Origin: Halosolutus amylolyticus
Lineage (GTDB): Archaea; Halobacteriota; Halobacteria; Halobacteriales; Natrialbaceae
Direction: 5' to 3'
Length of the DNA stretch: 64,000 nt
NCBI RefSeq assembly: GCF_023566055.1
Contig: NZ_JALIQP010000002.1
Span: 124,001 to 188,000, forward strand
In this document: in pieces, positions 1 to 8,830 of the stretch
Numbering within the stretch: the stretch's first letter is position 1
How the letters are laid out: each line of letters starts with the position of its first letter
The notes under the pieces: generated by a model
What the model was told of the DNA's origin: nothing
Database searches by the model: none
The model's input: only the letters and a program-made list of their open reading frames with translations
Translations under genes and position numbers: made by a program

Positions 1-60
1 CTCTGTGAGGGCTGTCGGTACAAGTTCGTCACGGCGGACTGGGTACAGGCCGTCGTCTAG
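1..60 (+). CDS. C-terminal end of an unidentified protein (partial)
   Basis: The first 20 codons read in frame 1 to a TAG at 58-60. The 19 visible residues contain a CEGC pair followed by an aromatic and basic stretch, which suggests the last strand of a small zinc ribbon. Codon use is GC3-rich, like real genes in this window. The gene begins to the left of the window, so family and function cannot be named. Confidence 0.5.
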   Translation, partial: LCEGCRYKFVTADWVQAVV

Positions 61-155
61 GACCGGATCGTCATGGCGCTCGATCCGGCCCGATCGACGA
101 GTCGTCGCCGCGACGGGACCGCGATCCGGGACCGATCGGCCCCAGGGTGACGAGA

Positions 156-296
156 TCAGGCGTGCTGGAGGTCGTGAATGCTCACCCAGTGCTCGGTGAA
201 CTCGGCCTCGTGATCGCTGGCGTACCTGTTCGCGTCGGCCCAGTCCGCGAACTCGCGATCGAGATCGCAGCTATCGCACCGGAGCTGGTATGCCAT
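156..296 (-). CDS. 46-residue mini zinc-finger protein
   Basis: A very short acidic protein starting at ATG 294-296. Cys7 and Cys10 form a CDSC pair, followed 18 residues later by His29 and then His36, so the pattern is C-x2-C-x18-H-x6-H. The same spacing occurs in the 57-residue protein at 24732-24905, which argues that this is a real single-finger domain rather than a chance ORF. Haloarchaea encode many such micro-proteins, mostly without known function. A regulatory role is possible but not shown. Confidence 0.6.
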   Translation of the reverse strand: MAYQLRCDSCDLDREFADWADANRYASDHEAEFTEHWVSIHDLQHA

Positions 297-421
297 ACTG
301 TATCGTACTACACGGCCCCGCTTAAACGTTCGTCGCGGGAAATCGCCAGCCGCTGGCTTCCCGGAGCGTGTCACGACCCCTCTCGTACCCATCGCCCTCT
401 CGGTGTCCTTCGTGAACGTCG

Positions 422-1228
422 TCACGGCGCGACCTCGCGAATCCGGACCCCGTACTCGTCCGGCAGATCGTCGACCTCGACGCGGACCTGGAGTACGGAG
501 ACGTTCGGCGCTGTGGCTTTCCGTTCCATGATCGCGCGCTGTTCCCGCTCGAACGACGCGTCGCCGGTCTTGATCTCGACGACGTACGTCCGGAGCGTCG
601 CGCCCGTCGACTCGCGACGAGCCTCCGCGACCGCGTCGGGGTCCCACCGCGCTTTGGTGCCGTCGGCCAGCCGCATCGTCACCGCGTCGGGGTCGCGCAG
701 TCGGACCGTCAGGTCCGCTCCGTCGATCCCGAGATCCCGTCGCACGAAGTAGGAAAGCGCCGGCGGGTTCGTCCGCGGCGTCGTCACCAGGGCCTGCCCG
801 ATCGCACCGTACTGGTTCGCGCCCGGCTGGAAGGCCCACGTCGTCGCGTCGGGATCGATCGGTTCGTCCCGGTACCGAACCGGCCGTGGGATCAGGTAGG
901 CGTCCGCCCGCGTCTCGTCCTGCGGTGCGACGGCCTGGAGTCGAACGCGAACGCCGCCGTCGGTCGTCATCTCGTCGGCGAACGCCGCCGCCTCCTGCCG
1001 GGACCCGAACTCGAGTCGTCGACCCTCCTCCGCGGCGATCGCACCCACTGCGGCGTTTCGCTCGCAGGCACTCGTCTTGAGTTCGAGCACGAACGGGTCC
1101 TGGGACGAACGATCGCTGCTCGCACGCTCGGTTCGACCGTCGGCCTGGCGACCGCTCGCCTCGATCGGTTCCTCGTCGTCGAACTGGAACAGGTTCGTCT
1201 GGTCGTCATCCCCGGGCACGACGATCAC
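422..1228 (-). CDS. Uncharacterised haloarchaeal protein with a possible nuclease-fold core
   Basis: 268 residues read from a GTG at 1226-1228; another in-frame GTG lies three codons on, so the exact start is uncertain. The first 60 residues are polar and acidic (DDEEP), probably disordered. In the C-terminal third there is a strand with the pattern V-V-E-I-K-T-G-D after an upstream aspartate-rich segment. This resembles the (D/E)-x-K half of the PD-(D/E)XK nuclease core. It is followed by a charged helix, as expected for that fold. I do not recognise the family, and the motif alone is weak evidence. It is monocistronic on the minus strand. Confidence 0.6.
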   Translation of the reverse strand: MIVVPGDDDQTNLFQFDDEEPIEASGRQADGRTERASSDRSSQDPFVLELKTSACERNAAVGAIAAEEGRRLEFGSRQEAAAFADEMTTDGGVRVRLQAVAPQDETRADAYLIPRPVRYRDEPIDPDATTWAFQPGANQYGAIGQALVTTPRTNPPALSYFVRRDLGIDGADLTVRLRDPDAVTMRLADGTKARWDPDAVAEARRESTGATLRTYVVEIKTGDASFEREQRAIMERKATAPNVSVLQVRVEVDDLPDEYGVRIREVAP

Positions 1229-1460
1229 CGTCTCCGTCTGCTGTCGTCACGACGTGTTCCGTCTCTCGTGGGCGTGACCTGAAGGTGGCGATCGACCGTC
1301 GTCCACTTCCTTCTCGCCAGTAGCTGGACACCGCGTCGCGGGCTCACGGCGTCGATCAGCGACAGCGGATCGGGACAGTGAGGTCCACCGCGGGGATCGA
1401 TCGGGGCGGACCGTCGCCGGATCTGTTCTGTCCTGGCGTCGAGTCCGTCACGACGCGGCG

Positions 1461-2375
1461 CTAGCAGTCGTCGGCGGTGCCGGATGCCTCGTCCGGATTC
1501 GATTCTTCGGGTTCCGTGACCCACACGAAGTCGTCGTCTTCGCTCTGTTCCTCGCCGTCGTCCGACGATTCGTCCCCCTCGTCGGTTTCGTCCGTCCCGT
1601 CGGTTTCGTCCGTCTCGTTCTCGTCTTCGGAACCGTCTTCGCCCCCGGTGTCTTCTTCGCCCGCACCGTCACCCTCGCTGTCCGTTTCCTGCTCGTCGTC
1701 CCCGAGGCGCTTCTCGATCCAGTCGAGAATATCGTCCCTGTCGTGGTGCGGTGCCGTCGTGTCGCCACCAAGTTCGAGGGTCGGGGTGAACGAGACGTCG
1801 TCCGCTGCCGCCGCTGCGGCGACCTGCTCGACCTCGTCGTCGTACTCCCCCACCCTGGCACGATCGACGATCGCCTCGGCGTTGGCGACGCCCGCCGATT
1901 GGAGTCGCTCCTCGAGGTCGTCGTAGTCGACGGTCCCGCTCGGCGTGTCGGCGACCGTCTCGCGGTGGAATCGCCAGTACCCGTCGGGGTCTTCGTCCCA
2001 GACACCGACGTCGACGGCTGCGATGCGCGGATCGCTACTGGAGATGTAGTACGCCGACGTGTCTCCCGGCTCGTAAGCCAGATTGTGGAACTGGAGGGCG
2101 AGTCGTCCCGGTTCGACGAACTCCTCGACGATCGCTTCGAGGTTTCCGGCGACGAACTCCTGGGTATAGGGACACTTGTAATTCCCGTAGATCGTGGCCG
2201 TCGGAGCGTCGTCGTCGCCCATCGTCGGGTACGCGTACGCGTCCGGGTCCGACGGAACGGGCGCGTCCACGATCGGCGACGATCGACCGGCGGCGACACC
2301 AGCGATTCCGAGCAGGGAAACCGTTCCGGTTGCTGTCAATACGGCTCTGCGTGACGTTCGTGGCTCACGTCGCAT
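1461..2375 (-). CDS. DsbA-like exported thioredoxin-fold protein with CPYT active site
   Basis: 304 residues. The N-terminus carries a twin-arginine signal (SRRAVLTATG plus hydrophobic stretch to about residue 30). A thioredoxin fold of the DsbA type follows, with the active-site loop at Cys68 reading K-C-P-Y-T. The usual second cysteine is replaced by Thr, so the protein cannot form the normal CxxC disulfide. A cis-proline-like segment (SFTPTLELGG) lies near residue 195. The last 90 or so residues are almost only Asp, Glu, Ser and Thr, ending in a lone C-terminal Cys304. Likely role: thiol-disulfide exchange or substrate binding outside the membrane. Single-Cys variants may act as isomerase-like or mixed-disulfide traps; that is inference. 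Confidence 0.8.
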   Translation of the reverse strand: MRREPRTSRRAVLTATGTVSLLGIAGVAAGRSSPIVDAPVPSDPDAYAYPTMGDDDAPTATIYGNYKCPYTQEFVAGNLEAIVEEFVEPGRLALQFHNLAYEPGDTSAYYISSSDPRIAAVDVGVWDEDPDGYWRFHRETVADTPSGTVDYDDLEERLQSAGVANAEAIVDRARVGEYDDEVEQVAAAAAADDVSFTPTLELGGDTTAPHHDRDDILDWIEKRLGDDEQETDSEGDGAGEEDTGGEDGSEDENETDETDGTDETDEGDESSDDGEEQSEDDDFVWVTEPEESNPDEASGTADDC

Positions 2376-2840
2376 CGCCCTCGCGTCTCGATGGCTCCAG
2401 AATAAACCGGTGTCATCGTTCTGGTCATTCGTCCCGACTTATCGGCTATTGATCCCCTCGCAACGGTACTAGCGAGTTCCTCACCCTGCCCACCGATCGA
2501 TGCAACTGTTTTGGGCCTCGTTTCGTCCGTGGGTGGGATTGCAAGTCTCGTTTGAACCCCAGCGATCGCCGTTCCATTTCGAGAACGGTGCGACTGGTAC
2601 CTCCCTCGTTGCCGATCGGTCTCCGCAGGGCGTGACCAGCACAGTTGTAGACGCGGCGGTATATTTAGAATACCCACCACGTCCTGGCCTGGCGGCTCTC
2701 GGATCGGCATGTGGACTATTCGGTCGTGTGGGTGGAATCGACCTGATAGCCTCCCTGCCCCGACGGGCCGGACAGTAGCTTTGACGCTCGGTGCCTAACC
2801 AGGTCCATGCTATTTGGGGGTCAGCAGTGGTAGACCACCT
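2376..2840. other. Intergenic region, no gene seen
   Basis: About 460 bases between two divergent genes with visibly more A/T than the flanks. No convincing ORF. An A/T-rich patch at 2660-2672 (TATATTTAGAAT) could be a promoter element for the MFS gene. It lies too far from the start for a leaderless transcript, so a long 5' leader would be needed. Confidence 0.4.
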
Positions 2841-4571
2841 ATGCCCCCAGCTGGCCCTCCGTCCACCGGGAGTACTCGTTCCTCCACGGATTTACAGACG
2901 AGAGTACAACACTGGGCCCCAGCGATCGCCGTGAGTCTGACGACGTTCATCGTGGTCCTCAATGCATCCCTGATGAACGTGGCGATCCCCACGATGGTGG
3001 ACGAGTTCGATACCACGGTTACCGTGATTCAAGGGGCGGTTGCACTCTACTCGCTGGTGACGGCTGCGCTGGTTCTCCCAGCCGGTACGCTGCCGTCTCG
3101 CCATAGTATTCGGCGTGTACTGGCAGTCGCACTGATCGTCTACGCCGGTGGGACGCTGGTGGCGTCGATTAGCTGGAATACGACGATCCTCTATCTCGGC
3201 TGGTCAGTCATCCAGGGTACCGCGGCCGCCGTGATTTTTCCCCTGACGTTCACTGTATTGATAATCAGCTACGAAGACGATGACCGGGCGAAGGCATTCG
3301 GACTGTTGGCTGGTGTGAGCGGGGTTGGATCGACTATTGGACCGATTATCGGTGGTGCACTCACCACGTACGCGAGTTGGCGGTGGGGGTTTGCGCTCCA
3401 ACTCGTCGGTGTGGGGATTATTCTCTTTTTCGCTCAGTATGTGAGTCCGAACCCGCTGACAGAAACACGCAGTTCGCTGGATAAAGGCGGGACAGTGTTG
3501 TCCATCGTCGGTGCGACGTCGCTCGTCACTGGATTCCTTCTGAGCGGGAAGTATGGATGGTTAGTGGAACGGCGGCCGTTCGTCGTCGGCGGGATGCAGT
3601 TCAATCCGCTTGGGACGTCGCCGGCGATCTGGCTTCTCGGGCTCGGACTGCTCGCGTTCGCCGCGTTCGTTCAGTACGAACGCCGACTGGAACGGGCCGG
3701 GAAGTCGCCGCTCGTTCCGCTGCACGTCCTGACGAACCGCCCGTTTTTGGCCGGTGTTCTCACATACAACATTCGCTCGATCGTCTCGGCTGGCTTCTTT
3801 TTCATCTTCCCGGTCTATCTCCAGGCAGTACTCGGATACACCGCCTTCGAAACCGGGCTCGCGCTGTTACCGTATTCACTCGCGTCGATCCTCTTTTCGA
3901 CGTTTACACCCAGCTGGCGGAAGTACGTCTCGCCGAAGACGCTTATCCAGGTCGGTATCGTTTGCATGGGCGTTGCACTGGTGCTGTTGTACGAGCAGAC
4001 GGGCCCCGGTCAGACGATCGTCAGGATGGCTCTCCCGGTGGCGCTTTACGGGGCCGGCGTCGGACTCGTACTGGCACAGATCACCAATATGACGATGTCG
4101 GCCGTCCCGACCGCGTACTCCGCCGAGGCGTCCGGCGTTCTGAACGTAAGCTATTCGATCGGATTTGCCCTGGGGACAGCAGTCGTCGGCTCGTATTTTC
4201 TCGGGCGGTTCTACGGGAGCGTCGTCGATGGAGTACTCCGAGCGGAACACGAGACCGTTTCGGCCGAGCAACGAAATGAGCTGGTGATCGCACTCGAAGA
4301 TGCAGCAGAAACGGCGACCGAAGCCACGCAGCAACAGTTCCTGAACCAACTCACTCCGACGCAACGGCAGTTGCTCGAGGGGATCTTCGAGGCTGCGATG
4401 TTCGACGCCCAACGGGCGGCGCTGCTCCTCCTGGTACTGGTCGTGTTGCTCCTGCTTCTCGCATCGACGTTCTTACCGCGGCAGATACCGGACGCCGACG
4501 ACGAAACCGACCCCTCCGAATCAGCCCAGGATTCGACGCGTGAGACGTCTGAAACGGCCGTGGATGACTAA
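2841..4571 (+). CDS. MFS transporter, DHA2-like drug/proton antiporter
   Basis: 576 residues from ATG 2841; a TTG at 2814 also opens the frame but has no support. About 14 hydrophobic segments follow a short polar N-terminus, with the usual first-helix motif around FIVVLNASLMNVAIPTM and a basic loop after helix 2 (PSRHSIRR). The 14-helix layout, a long loop before the last helix and an acidic C-terminal tail match the DHA2 branch of MFS exporters. Likely role: proton-driven efflux of a small molecule; the substrate cannot be told. Codon use is less GC-biased than in neighbours (many ATT, GGT, GTA codons), which hints at recent acquisition. Confidence 0.85.
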   Translation: MPPAGPPSTGSTRSSTDLQTRVQHWAPAIAVSLTTFIVVLNASLMNVAIPTMVDEFDTTVTVIQGAVALYSLVTAALVLPAGTLPSRHSIRRVLAVALIVYAGGTLVASISWNTTILYLGWSVIQGTAAAVIFPLTFTVLIISYEDDDRAKAFGLLAGVSGVGSTIGPIIGGALTTYASWRWGFALQLVGVGIILFFAQYVSPNPLTETRSSLDKGGTVLSIVGATSLVTGFLLSGKYGWLVERRPFVVGGMQFNPLGTSPAIWLLGLGLLAFAAFVQYERRLERAGKSPLVPLHVLTNRPFLAGVLTYNIRSIVSAGFFFIFPVYLQAVLGYTAFETGLALLPYSLASILFSTFTPSWRKYVSPKTLIQVGIVCMGVALVLLYEQTGPGQTIVRMALPVALYGAGVGLVLAQITNMTMSAVPTAYSAEASGVLNVSYSIGFALGTAVVGSYFLGRFYGSVVDGVLRAEHETVSAEQRNELVIALEDAAETATEATQQQFLNQLTPTQRQLLEGIFEAAMFDAQRAALLLLVLVVLLLLLASTFLPRQIPDADDETDPSESAQDSTRETSETAVDD

Positions 4572-4731
4572 CCGAAACAACCAATCCGGACGCCTCGAAT
4601 GCGAGCCGACATCCGTTCGATCGGCACAGTGTGGATCGAGAGGTCGCAGGTGGCTTCCGATCGATGTACCCAGGACAATGTCGACTGCGATCGCACCGGA
4701 GTCCGTCCTTCGACTTCAGTAACTGAACGAG

Positions 4732-4806
4732 TGGGTTGGGGCAGATTTGAACTGCCGACTTCCTCCGTGTGAAGGAGGTATCATAACCGGACTAGATCAC
4801 CAACCC
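4732..4806 (-). tRNA. tRNA-Val (anticodon CAC)
   Basis: On the minus strand the sequence folds as a full cloverleaf: acceptor GGGTTGG/CCAACCC, D arm ATC/GAT, anticodon stem CCTCC/GGAGG with loop TTCACAC giving anticodon CAC, and T arm GGCAG/CTGCC with loop TTCAAAT. Discriminator base A. No intron and no encoded CCA. It reads GUG valine codons. Confidence 0.95.
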
Positions 4807-4833
4807 GCACCGGGACGTATCAGTGCGTTCGAC

Positions 4834-5112
4834 TTAAGACTTCCTTTCAGCGCCGACCGGGTACTTCGTCTCACCCGATCGGCCCCGCTCGTCCAGCGAC
4901 GATCGAGCCGCTGCGATCGTCGCACGGGCCTGTCCCGCGACTGTTTCCAGGTCGTCACGCACGCGGTCGACCCGACGCTCCGGTTCGACCTCTCGTCCGG
5001 TCAGCGATCGAACGCGGGTTTCGGCGTCGTCGGCCACGTCGCGGAGGCCGAGGATGGCGTGTTCGCCGGCGCGCCGGAGGTAGTACAGACTGTCGTGGAA
5101 GTGGTTGTTCAT
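4834..5112 (-). CDS. Small helical haloarchaeal protein, DUF7553-like
   Basis: 92 residues from ATG 5110-5112, chosen because the upstream extension to 5202 is cysteine-rich and unlike the family. The N-terminus MNNHFHDSLYYLRRAGEHA is typical of a group of small, charged, all-helical haloarchaeal proteins annotated as DUF7553 (assigned from memory of the N-terminal pattern). The rest is Arg/Asp/Glu-rich with heptad-like spacing and probably forms a helical hairpin. No signal peptide or membrane segment. Function unknown. Confidence 0.65.
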   Translation of the reverse strand: MNNHFHDSLYYLRRAGEHAILGLRDVADDAETRVRSLTGREVEPERRVDRVRDDLETVAGQARATIAAARSSLDERGRSGETKYPVGAERKS

Positions 5113-5301
5113 GGGTTCCTCTACCACACAGTAGCACGAGAGTGAATATAGACCTTTTGCAGGCAACACAATTCCTTGCGCGACGATCGCGGCGGTTGTC
5201 ATCGGCTACTCGGCGGTTTCCGTCCACCGAACCGGTAGCACAGTTGAGGAGTGGCCCCGGGTTTCCGAATCCTTAACACGGCCCACGGAAAGGAACCGAC
5301 G

Positions 5302-6315
5302 ATGTTCGATCGTCGTTCGATCCCGACGCCGTTCCCCGTCGGTGACGTCAATACCTATCTCGCGGGCCGCACGATCGTCGATCCCGGTCCCGACAGCGAC
5401 GAGGCCTGGGACGAGGTCCGATCGTTTCTCTCCGTGCACGATCTCGAACCGGGCGATATCGAGCAGGTACTCCTGACCCACTCCCACCCGGACCACTTCG
5501 GCCTCGCGAAGCGCTTTCGCGATCGGGGCGCGACCGTCGCCGCGAGTCCGCCCGCGGCCGCGGTCGTCGAAGACTTCGGTGCCAGACTCGACGCCGAAGC
5601 CGCCTTCTTCCGCGACCTGTTCCCGGCCCACGGGATGGACGCCGACGCTGCCGCGACGATCACCGATCTCTCGAGCGCCTACCGATCGTACGCGCCGGAC
5701 TGTGTGGTCGATCGACGGCTCACCGACGGCGACACGATCGAGGTCGGACCGGCGACGCTGTCGGTCCAGCAGGTGTCGGGCCACGCCGCCGGCGAACTGA
5801 TCCTGTCCGTCGAGTCCGCCTCCCGTGGCGGGGTCGGGGCGCCGATCGGAGACGGTGGCGACCGGGCTCCCGAGGCGGCCGCGGGCACGACGGCCATCGT
5901 CGGCGATCACGTCCTCGAACACATCACGCCGAATCCGCTCCTGCGGCCCCCGGTGGACGATGGCGTGGACCGACCGCAACCGCTTCTGGAGTTCAACGCC
6001 TCGCTGCTACGCCTGCGCGACCGGGGGTTCGATCGGCTCCTGCCGGGCCACGGCGGGATCATCGACGAGCCGGCCGAGCGCATCGCGGAGGTCCTCGCCG
6101 CGCACGAGGATCGGACCGAGAACGTCGCCTCGATCCTCGACGAGGGGGGCGAGGCGACCGCCCACGAGGTCATGGAGGGCCTGTTCGGCGAGCTCTCGCT
6201 GGCCGACCAGTACACCGGCATGAGCGAGGCGATCGGCCACCTGGACGTGCTCGTGGACCGCGGGCGGGCGCGGCGCGTCGACGGGGCCGACCGCATCACC
6301 TACGAGCCTGCGTGA
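5302..6315 (+). CDS. MBL-fold metallohydrolase
   Basis: 337 residues from ATG 5302 (MFDRRSIPTPFPVGDVNTYL). The upstream in-frame extension is not protein-like. The metal-binding motif T-H-S-H-P-D-H-F-G lies near residue 70. Later ligands are in V-S-G-H-A-A-G-E, G-D-H-V-L and the C-terminal L-P-G-H-G-G. This order matches the glyoxalase II/RNase Z-like lactamase_B group with a winged-helix-like C-terminal region (residues 270-337). Substrate unknown; a thioester or phosphoester hydrolase is likely. It lies 12 bases before the adenine deaminase gene on the same strand, so the two are probably co-transcribed. Confidence 0.88.
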   Translation: MFDRRSIPTPFPVGDVNTYLAGRTIVDPGPDSDEAWDEVRSFLSVHDLEPGDIEQVLLTHSHPDHFGLAKRFRDRGATVAASPPAAAVVEDFGARLDAEAAFFRDLFPAHGMDADAAATITDLSSAYRSYAPDCVVDRRLTDGDTIEVGPATLSVQQVSGHAAGELILSVESASRGGVGAPIGDGGDRAPEAAAGTTAIVGDHVLEHITPNPLLRPPVDDGVDRPQPLLEFNASLLRLRDRGFDRLLPGHGGIIDEPAERIAEVLAAHEDRTENVASILDEGGEATAHEVMEGLFGELSLADQYTGMSEAIGHLDVLVDRGRARRVDGADRITYEPA

Positions 6316-6327
6316 GAATCACGCCCC

Positions 6328-8106
6328 ATGAACGAGTGCCAGCCGATCGCGCTCGAACGCGAGGGCACGAGCGCCGACCTGGTCGTCCGGGACGGTCGCG
6401 TCTACTGCTCGAATCGCCGCGAGTTCCTCGACCGTGACGTCGCCGTCGTCGGCGATCGGATCGCCGCCCTGCTCGAGGACGCGGACTCCGTCGTCGGTCC
6501 GGACACGACGATCGTCTCGGCGGCCGATCGGGTCGTGCTCCCGGGACTTATCGACGCACACACGCACGCCGACATCCACCTCACGCCCGAGCGGGGCGCC
6601 CTGCCGTTGCTCGCGACCGGGACAACGTCGATCGTCACCGAGACGTCCGGACTGGGACTGCTCTTCGGGAGTCGCGGCGTCGAGACGACGCTCGAACGGA
6701 CCGCCGATCTCCCGCTCTCGGTCTTCTGTACCCTGCCGCCGCAGGGGCTGGTCGACACCTTCGACCCGGCGACCGCCGACGACGCGGAACACGAGGCGCT
6801 CGCGGACCTGCTCGAGCACGATCGAGTCGTCGGGATCGGCGAGATCGACTGGATCCACGTCGTCGGCCGTGACGCCCCCGTCGAACGCCTCTACGACCGC
6901 GCACGCGAGGCTGACGCGACGATCGTCGGCCACGGAGCGGGCTGTCGCGGGGCCGCGCTCCGGGCGTTCGCGACCGTCGTCGACAACGACCACGAGGCGA
7001 TCTCGGCCGAGGGGATCCGCCGCCGTGCGGAACACGGTCTCCACGTGGTCGGCCGCTGTGGGACGATCCGCGACGACCTCGCCCCCTTCGTCGAGGCGTT
7101 CCCGGACGTCGATCGGGGGAGCGTCTCGCTCTCGACGGACGGCGTCTGGCCGCCGGATCTCGTCGACGGCTTCGGCATGGGCGAAGTGGTCCGGCGCGCG
7201 ATCGAGGCCGGCATCCCCGCCGCGGACGCGATCGACGCCGCCACCCGGAATCCCGCCGATCACTTCGGACTCGAGAACCGCGGCGTGATCGCGCCGGGCG
7301 CGGTCGCCGATATCGTCCTCGTCGACGACCTCGAGTCGATGTGCGTCGAGACGGTGCTCGCGGACGGGTCGATCGTCGTCGACGACGGGAAACCGACGAT
7401 CGATCCCCCGAACGGCCCCTATCCGGAGTTCGCCACCGACACCGTCGCCGTCGACCTCGAACGCGATCGGTTCACCGCCCCGCGATCGGCGGCCCCCGGG
7501 GGAACCGTTCGCGCGATGGCGGTCGAGGAGGGGCTCGTAACGACGGAGACAGTGGTCGAACCGGCCGTCGTGGAGACTACGGGTGAGACAGAGCGATTCG
7601 GGCCGGCCCCCGACGCCGACGTCTGCACGGCCACGCTGCTCGATCGGGATCCGGCGACCGAGGATCGCGGGTTCACCGGCTTTCTCACCGGGTACGGCCT
7701 CGAGACGGGTGCCGTCGCCGCCAGCGGGACGTGGGAGACCGCGGGGCTCGTAACCGTCGCCGCTGACACCGACGACGCCCTCGCGGCCGCCGAGCGCGTG
7801 CGTACGATGCAGGGTGGGTTCGCCGTCGTCGAGAACGGCGAGGTCGTCGCCGACCTCGCGATGCCGGTCGCCGCGACTGCGGCAGACGCACCGCCCGAAG
7901 ACGTCGCGGCGGGCTTCGAGGCGCTCGAACGCGCCCTCGACGATCTCGGCGTCGCGGTCGATCGACCCCTGTTGACCCTCCAGACGCTCACGTTCCTCGG
8001 CGTCCCCGCGCTCAAACTTACGCCCTCGGGGTACGCCGACGTGCTGGACCGATCGCTGGTCGGACTGGATCCACACGCTAGCGGATCGACTGCAGAATCG
8101 TACTGA
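6328..8106 (+). CDS. ade: Adenine deaminase, amidohydrolase superfamily
   Basis: 592 residues, close to the usual length of Ade. It converts adenine to hypoxanthine and ammonia in purine salvage. The N-terminal composite domain ends in L-P-G-L-I-D-A-H-T-H-A-D, with the metal ligands His78 and His80. The barrel also has a GEIDW segment near residue 175 and an S-T-D-G-V-W segment typical of adenine deaminases. The C-terminal third is the family-specific domain. It sits directly behind an MBL hydrolase gene. Haloarchaea salvage purines widely and this gene fits the nucleoside import and breakdown genes at 27-37 kb, though it is not linked to them. Confidence 0.9.
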   Translation: MNECQPIALEREGTSADLVVRDGRVYCSNRREFLDRDVAVVGDRIAALLEDADSVVGPDTTIVSAADRVVLPGLIDAHTHADIHLTPERGALPLLATGTTSIVTETSGLGLLFGSRGVETTLERTADLPLSVFCTLPPQGLVDTFDPATADDAEHEALADLLEHDRVVGIGEIDWIHVVGRDAPVERLYDRAREADATIVGHGAGCRGAALRAFATVVDNDHEAISAEGIRRRAEHGLHVVGRCGTIRDDLAPFVEAFPDVDRGSVSLSTDGVWPPDLVDGFGMGEVVRRAIEAGIPAADAIDAATRNPADHFGLENRGVIAPGAVADIVLVDDLESMCVETVLADGSIVVDDGKPTIDPPNGPYPEFATDTVAVDLERDRFTAPRSAAPGGTVRAMAVEEGLVTTETVVEPAVVETTGETERFGPAPDADVCTATLLDRDPATEDRGFTGFLTGYGLETGAVAASGTWETAGLVTVAADTDDALAAAERVRTMQGGFAVVENGEVVADLAMPVAATAADAPPEDVAAGFEALERALDDLGVAVDRPLLTLQTLTFLGVPALKLTPSGYADVLDRSLVGLDPHASGSTAESY

Positions 8107-8195
8107 CGAATCGACTGTCGAAAAGCGTACCTCGCGTCGACGACGTCTGCGCGTCCGTGCTACCCTGAAAGCGCGTTATCGCCTCGCTCGACGGC

Positions 8196-8729
8196 TCAGT
8201 ACTGCGGCGACTCCTCGGGTTCGCCGTCGCGCTTGTTCACGACGCGGGCGAAGGTGAACAGCCCGTCGGAGAGGCGGTTCAGGTACTGCACGGCCTGTTC
8301 GTTGATCTGTTCCTCGTTCGCGAGTGCGACCGCTCGGCGTTCGGCGCGTCGACAGACCGTCCGCGCGTGGTGGAGCTGGGCGCCGTGTTCGCTTCCGGTC
8401 GGCAGGATGAACGAGGTCAGCGGCTCCAGTTCCTCGTCGTACTCGTCGATCCAGTCTTCGATCGTCTCGACGTGTTCGGCCCGGACGACGGGGTCGTCCT
8501 CGTCGGGATCCGGGTTCGCGAAGTCGGCCAGGACGACGTGGAGGTGATTCTGGACCGTTCGGAGTCGATCGTCGACGTCGTCGTGGCCCGTCGGACGGAT
8601 CGTCCCGATCAGGGCGTTGAGTTCGTCGACGGTCCCGTAGGCTTCGATCCGCGCGCTCGCCTTCGAGACCCGGGTCATGTTCCGGAGATCGGTCTTCCCT
8701 TCGTCGCCGCGACCAGTGTAGATCGACAT
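8196..8729 (-). CDS. pduO: ATP:cob(I)alamin adenosyltransferase, PduO type
   Basis: 177 residues, normal for the PduO family. It transfers the adenosyl group of ATP to cob(I)alamin or cob(I)inamide, making coenzyme B12. The N-terminus has Y-T-G-R-G-D-E-G-K-T-D-L, the ATP-binding loop, and E-A-Y-G-T-V-D-E-L-N-A follows. The C-terminal half has the helical R-R-A-E-R-R motif and the conserved L-N-R-L-S-D segment. Monocistronic and divergent from the zinc-ribbon gene at 8831. No cobalamin riboswitch was seen upstream, as expected for archaea. Confidence 0.93.
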   Translation of the reverse strand: MSIYTGRGDEGKTDLRNMTRVSKASARIEAYGTVDELNALIGTIRPTGHDDVDDRLRTVQNHLHVVLADFANPDPDEDDPVVRAEHVETIEDWIDEYDEELEPLTSFILPTGSEHGAQLHHARTVCRRAERRAVALANEEQINEQAVQYLNRLSDGLFTFARVVNKRDGEPEESPQY

Positions 8730-8830
8730 ACGCGAACCGATGGTCGGGGCTCACTTAACTCCGCTGTCGTGTCGCGTGAGGTCGTGGGAAAATCAGTACG
8801 TTAAACTCGCTCCGGTCGGTAGTCTTCGAC

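Noticed and set aside
6319-8076. A 585-codon open frame antisense to adenine deaminase
   Set aside because: It is the mirror of a well-supported gene. The GC-rich codons of haloarchaea leave long stop-free antisense frames; the translation is Arg/Asp/Gly-rich without any domain.
8730-8830. Cobalamin riboswitch in front of the adenosyltransferase
   Set aside because: The 101-base divergent region has no B12-box and only a TATA-like patch for each gene.
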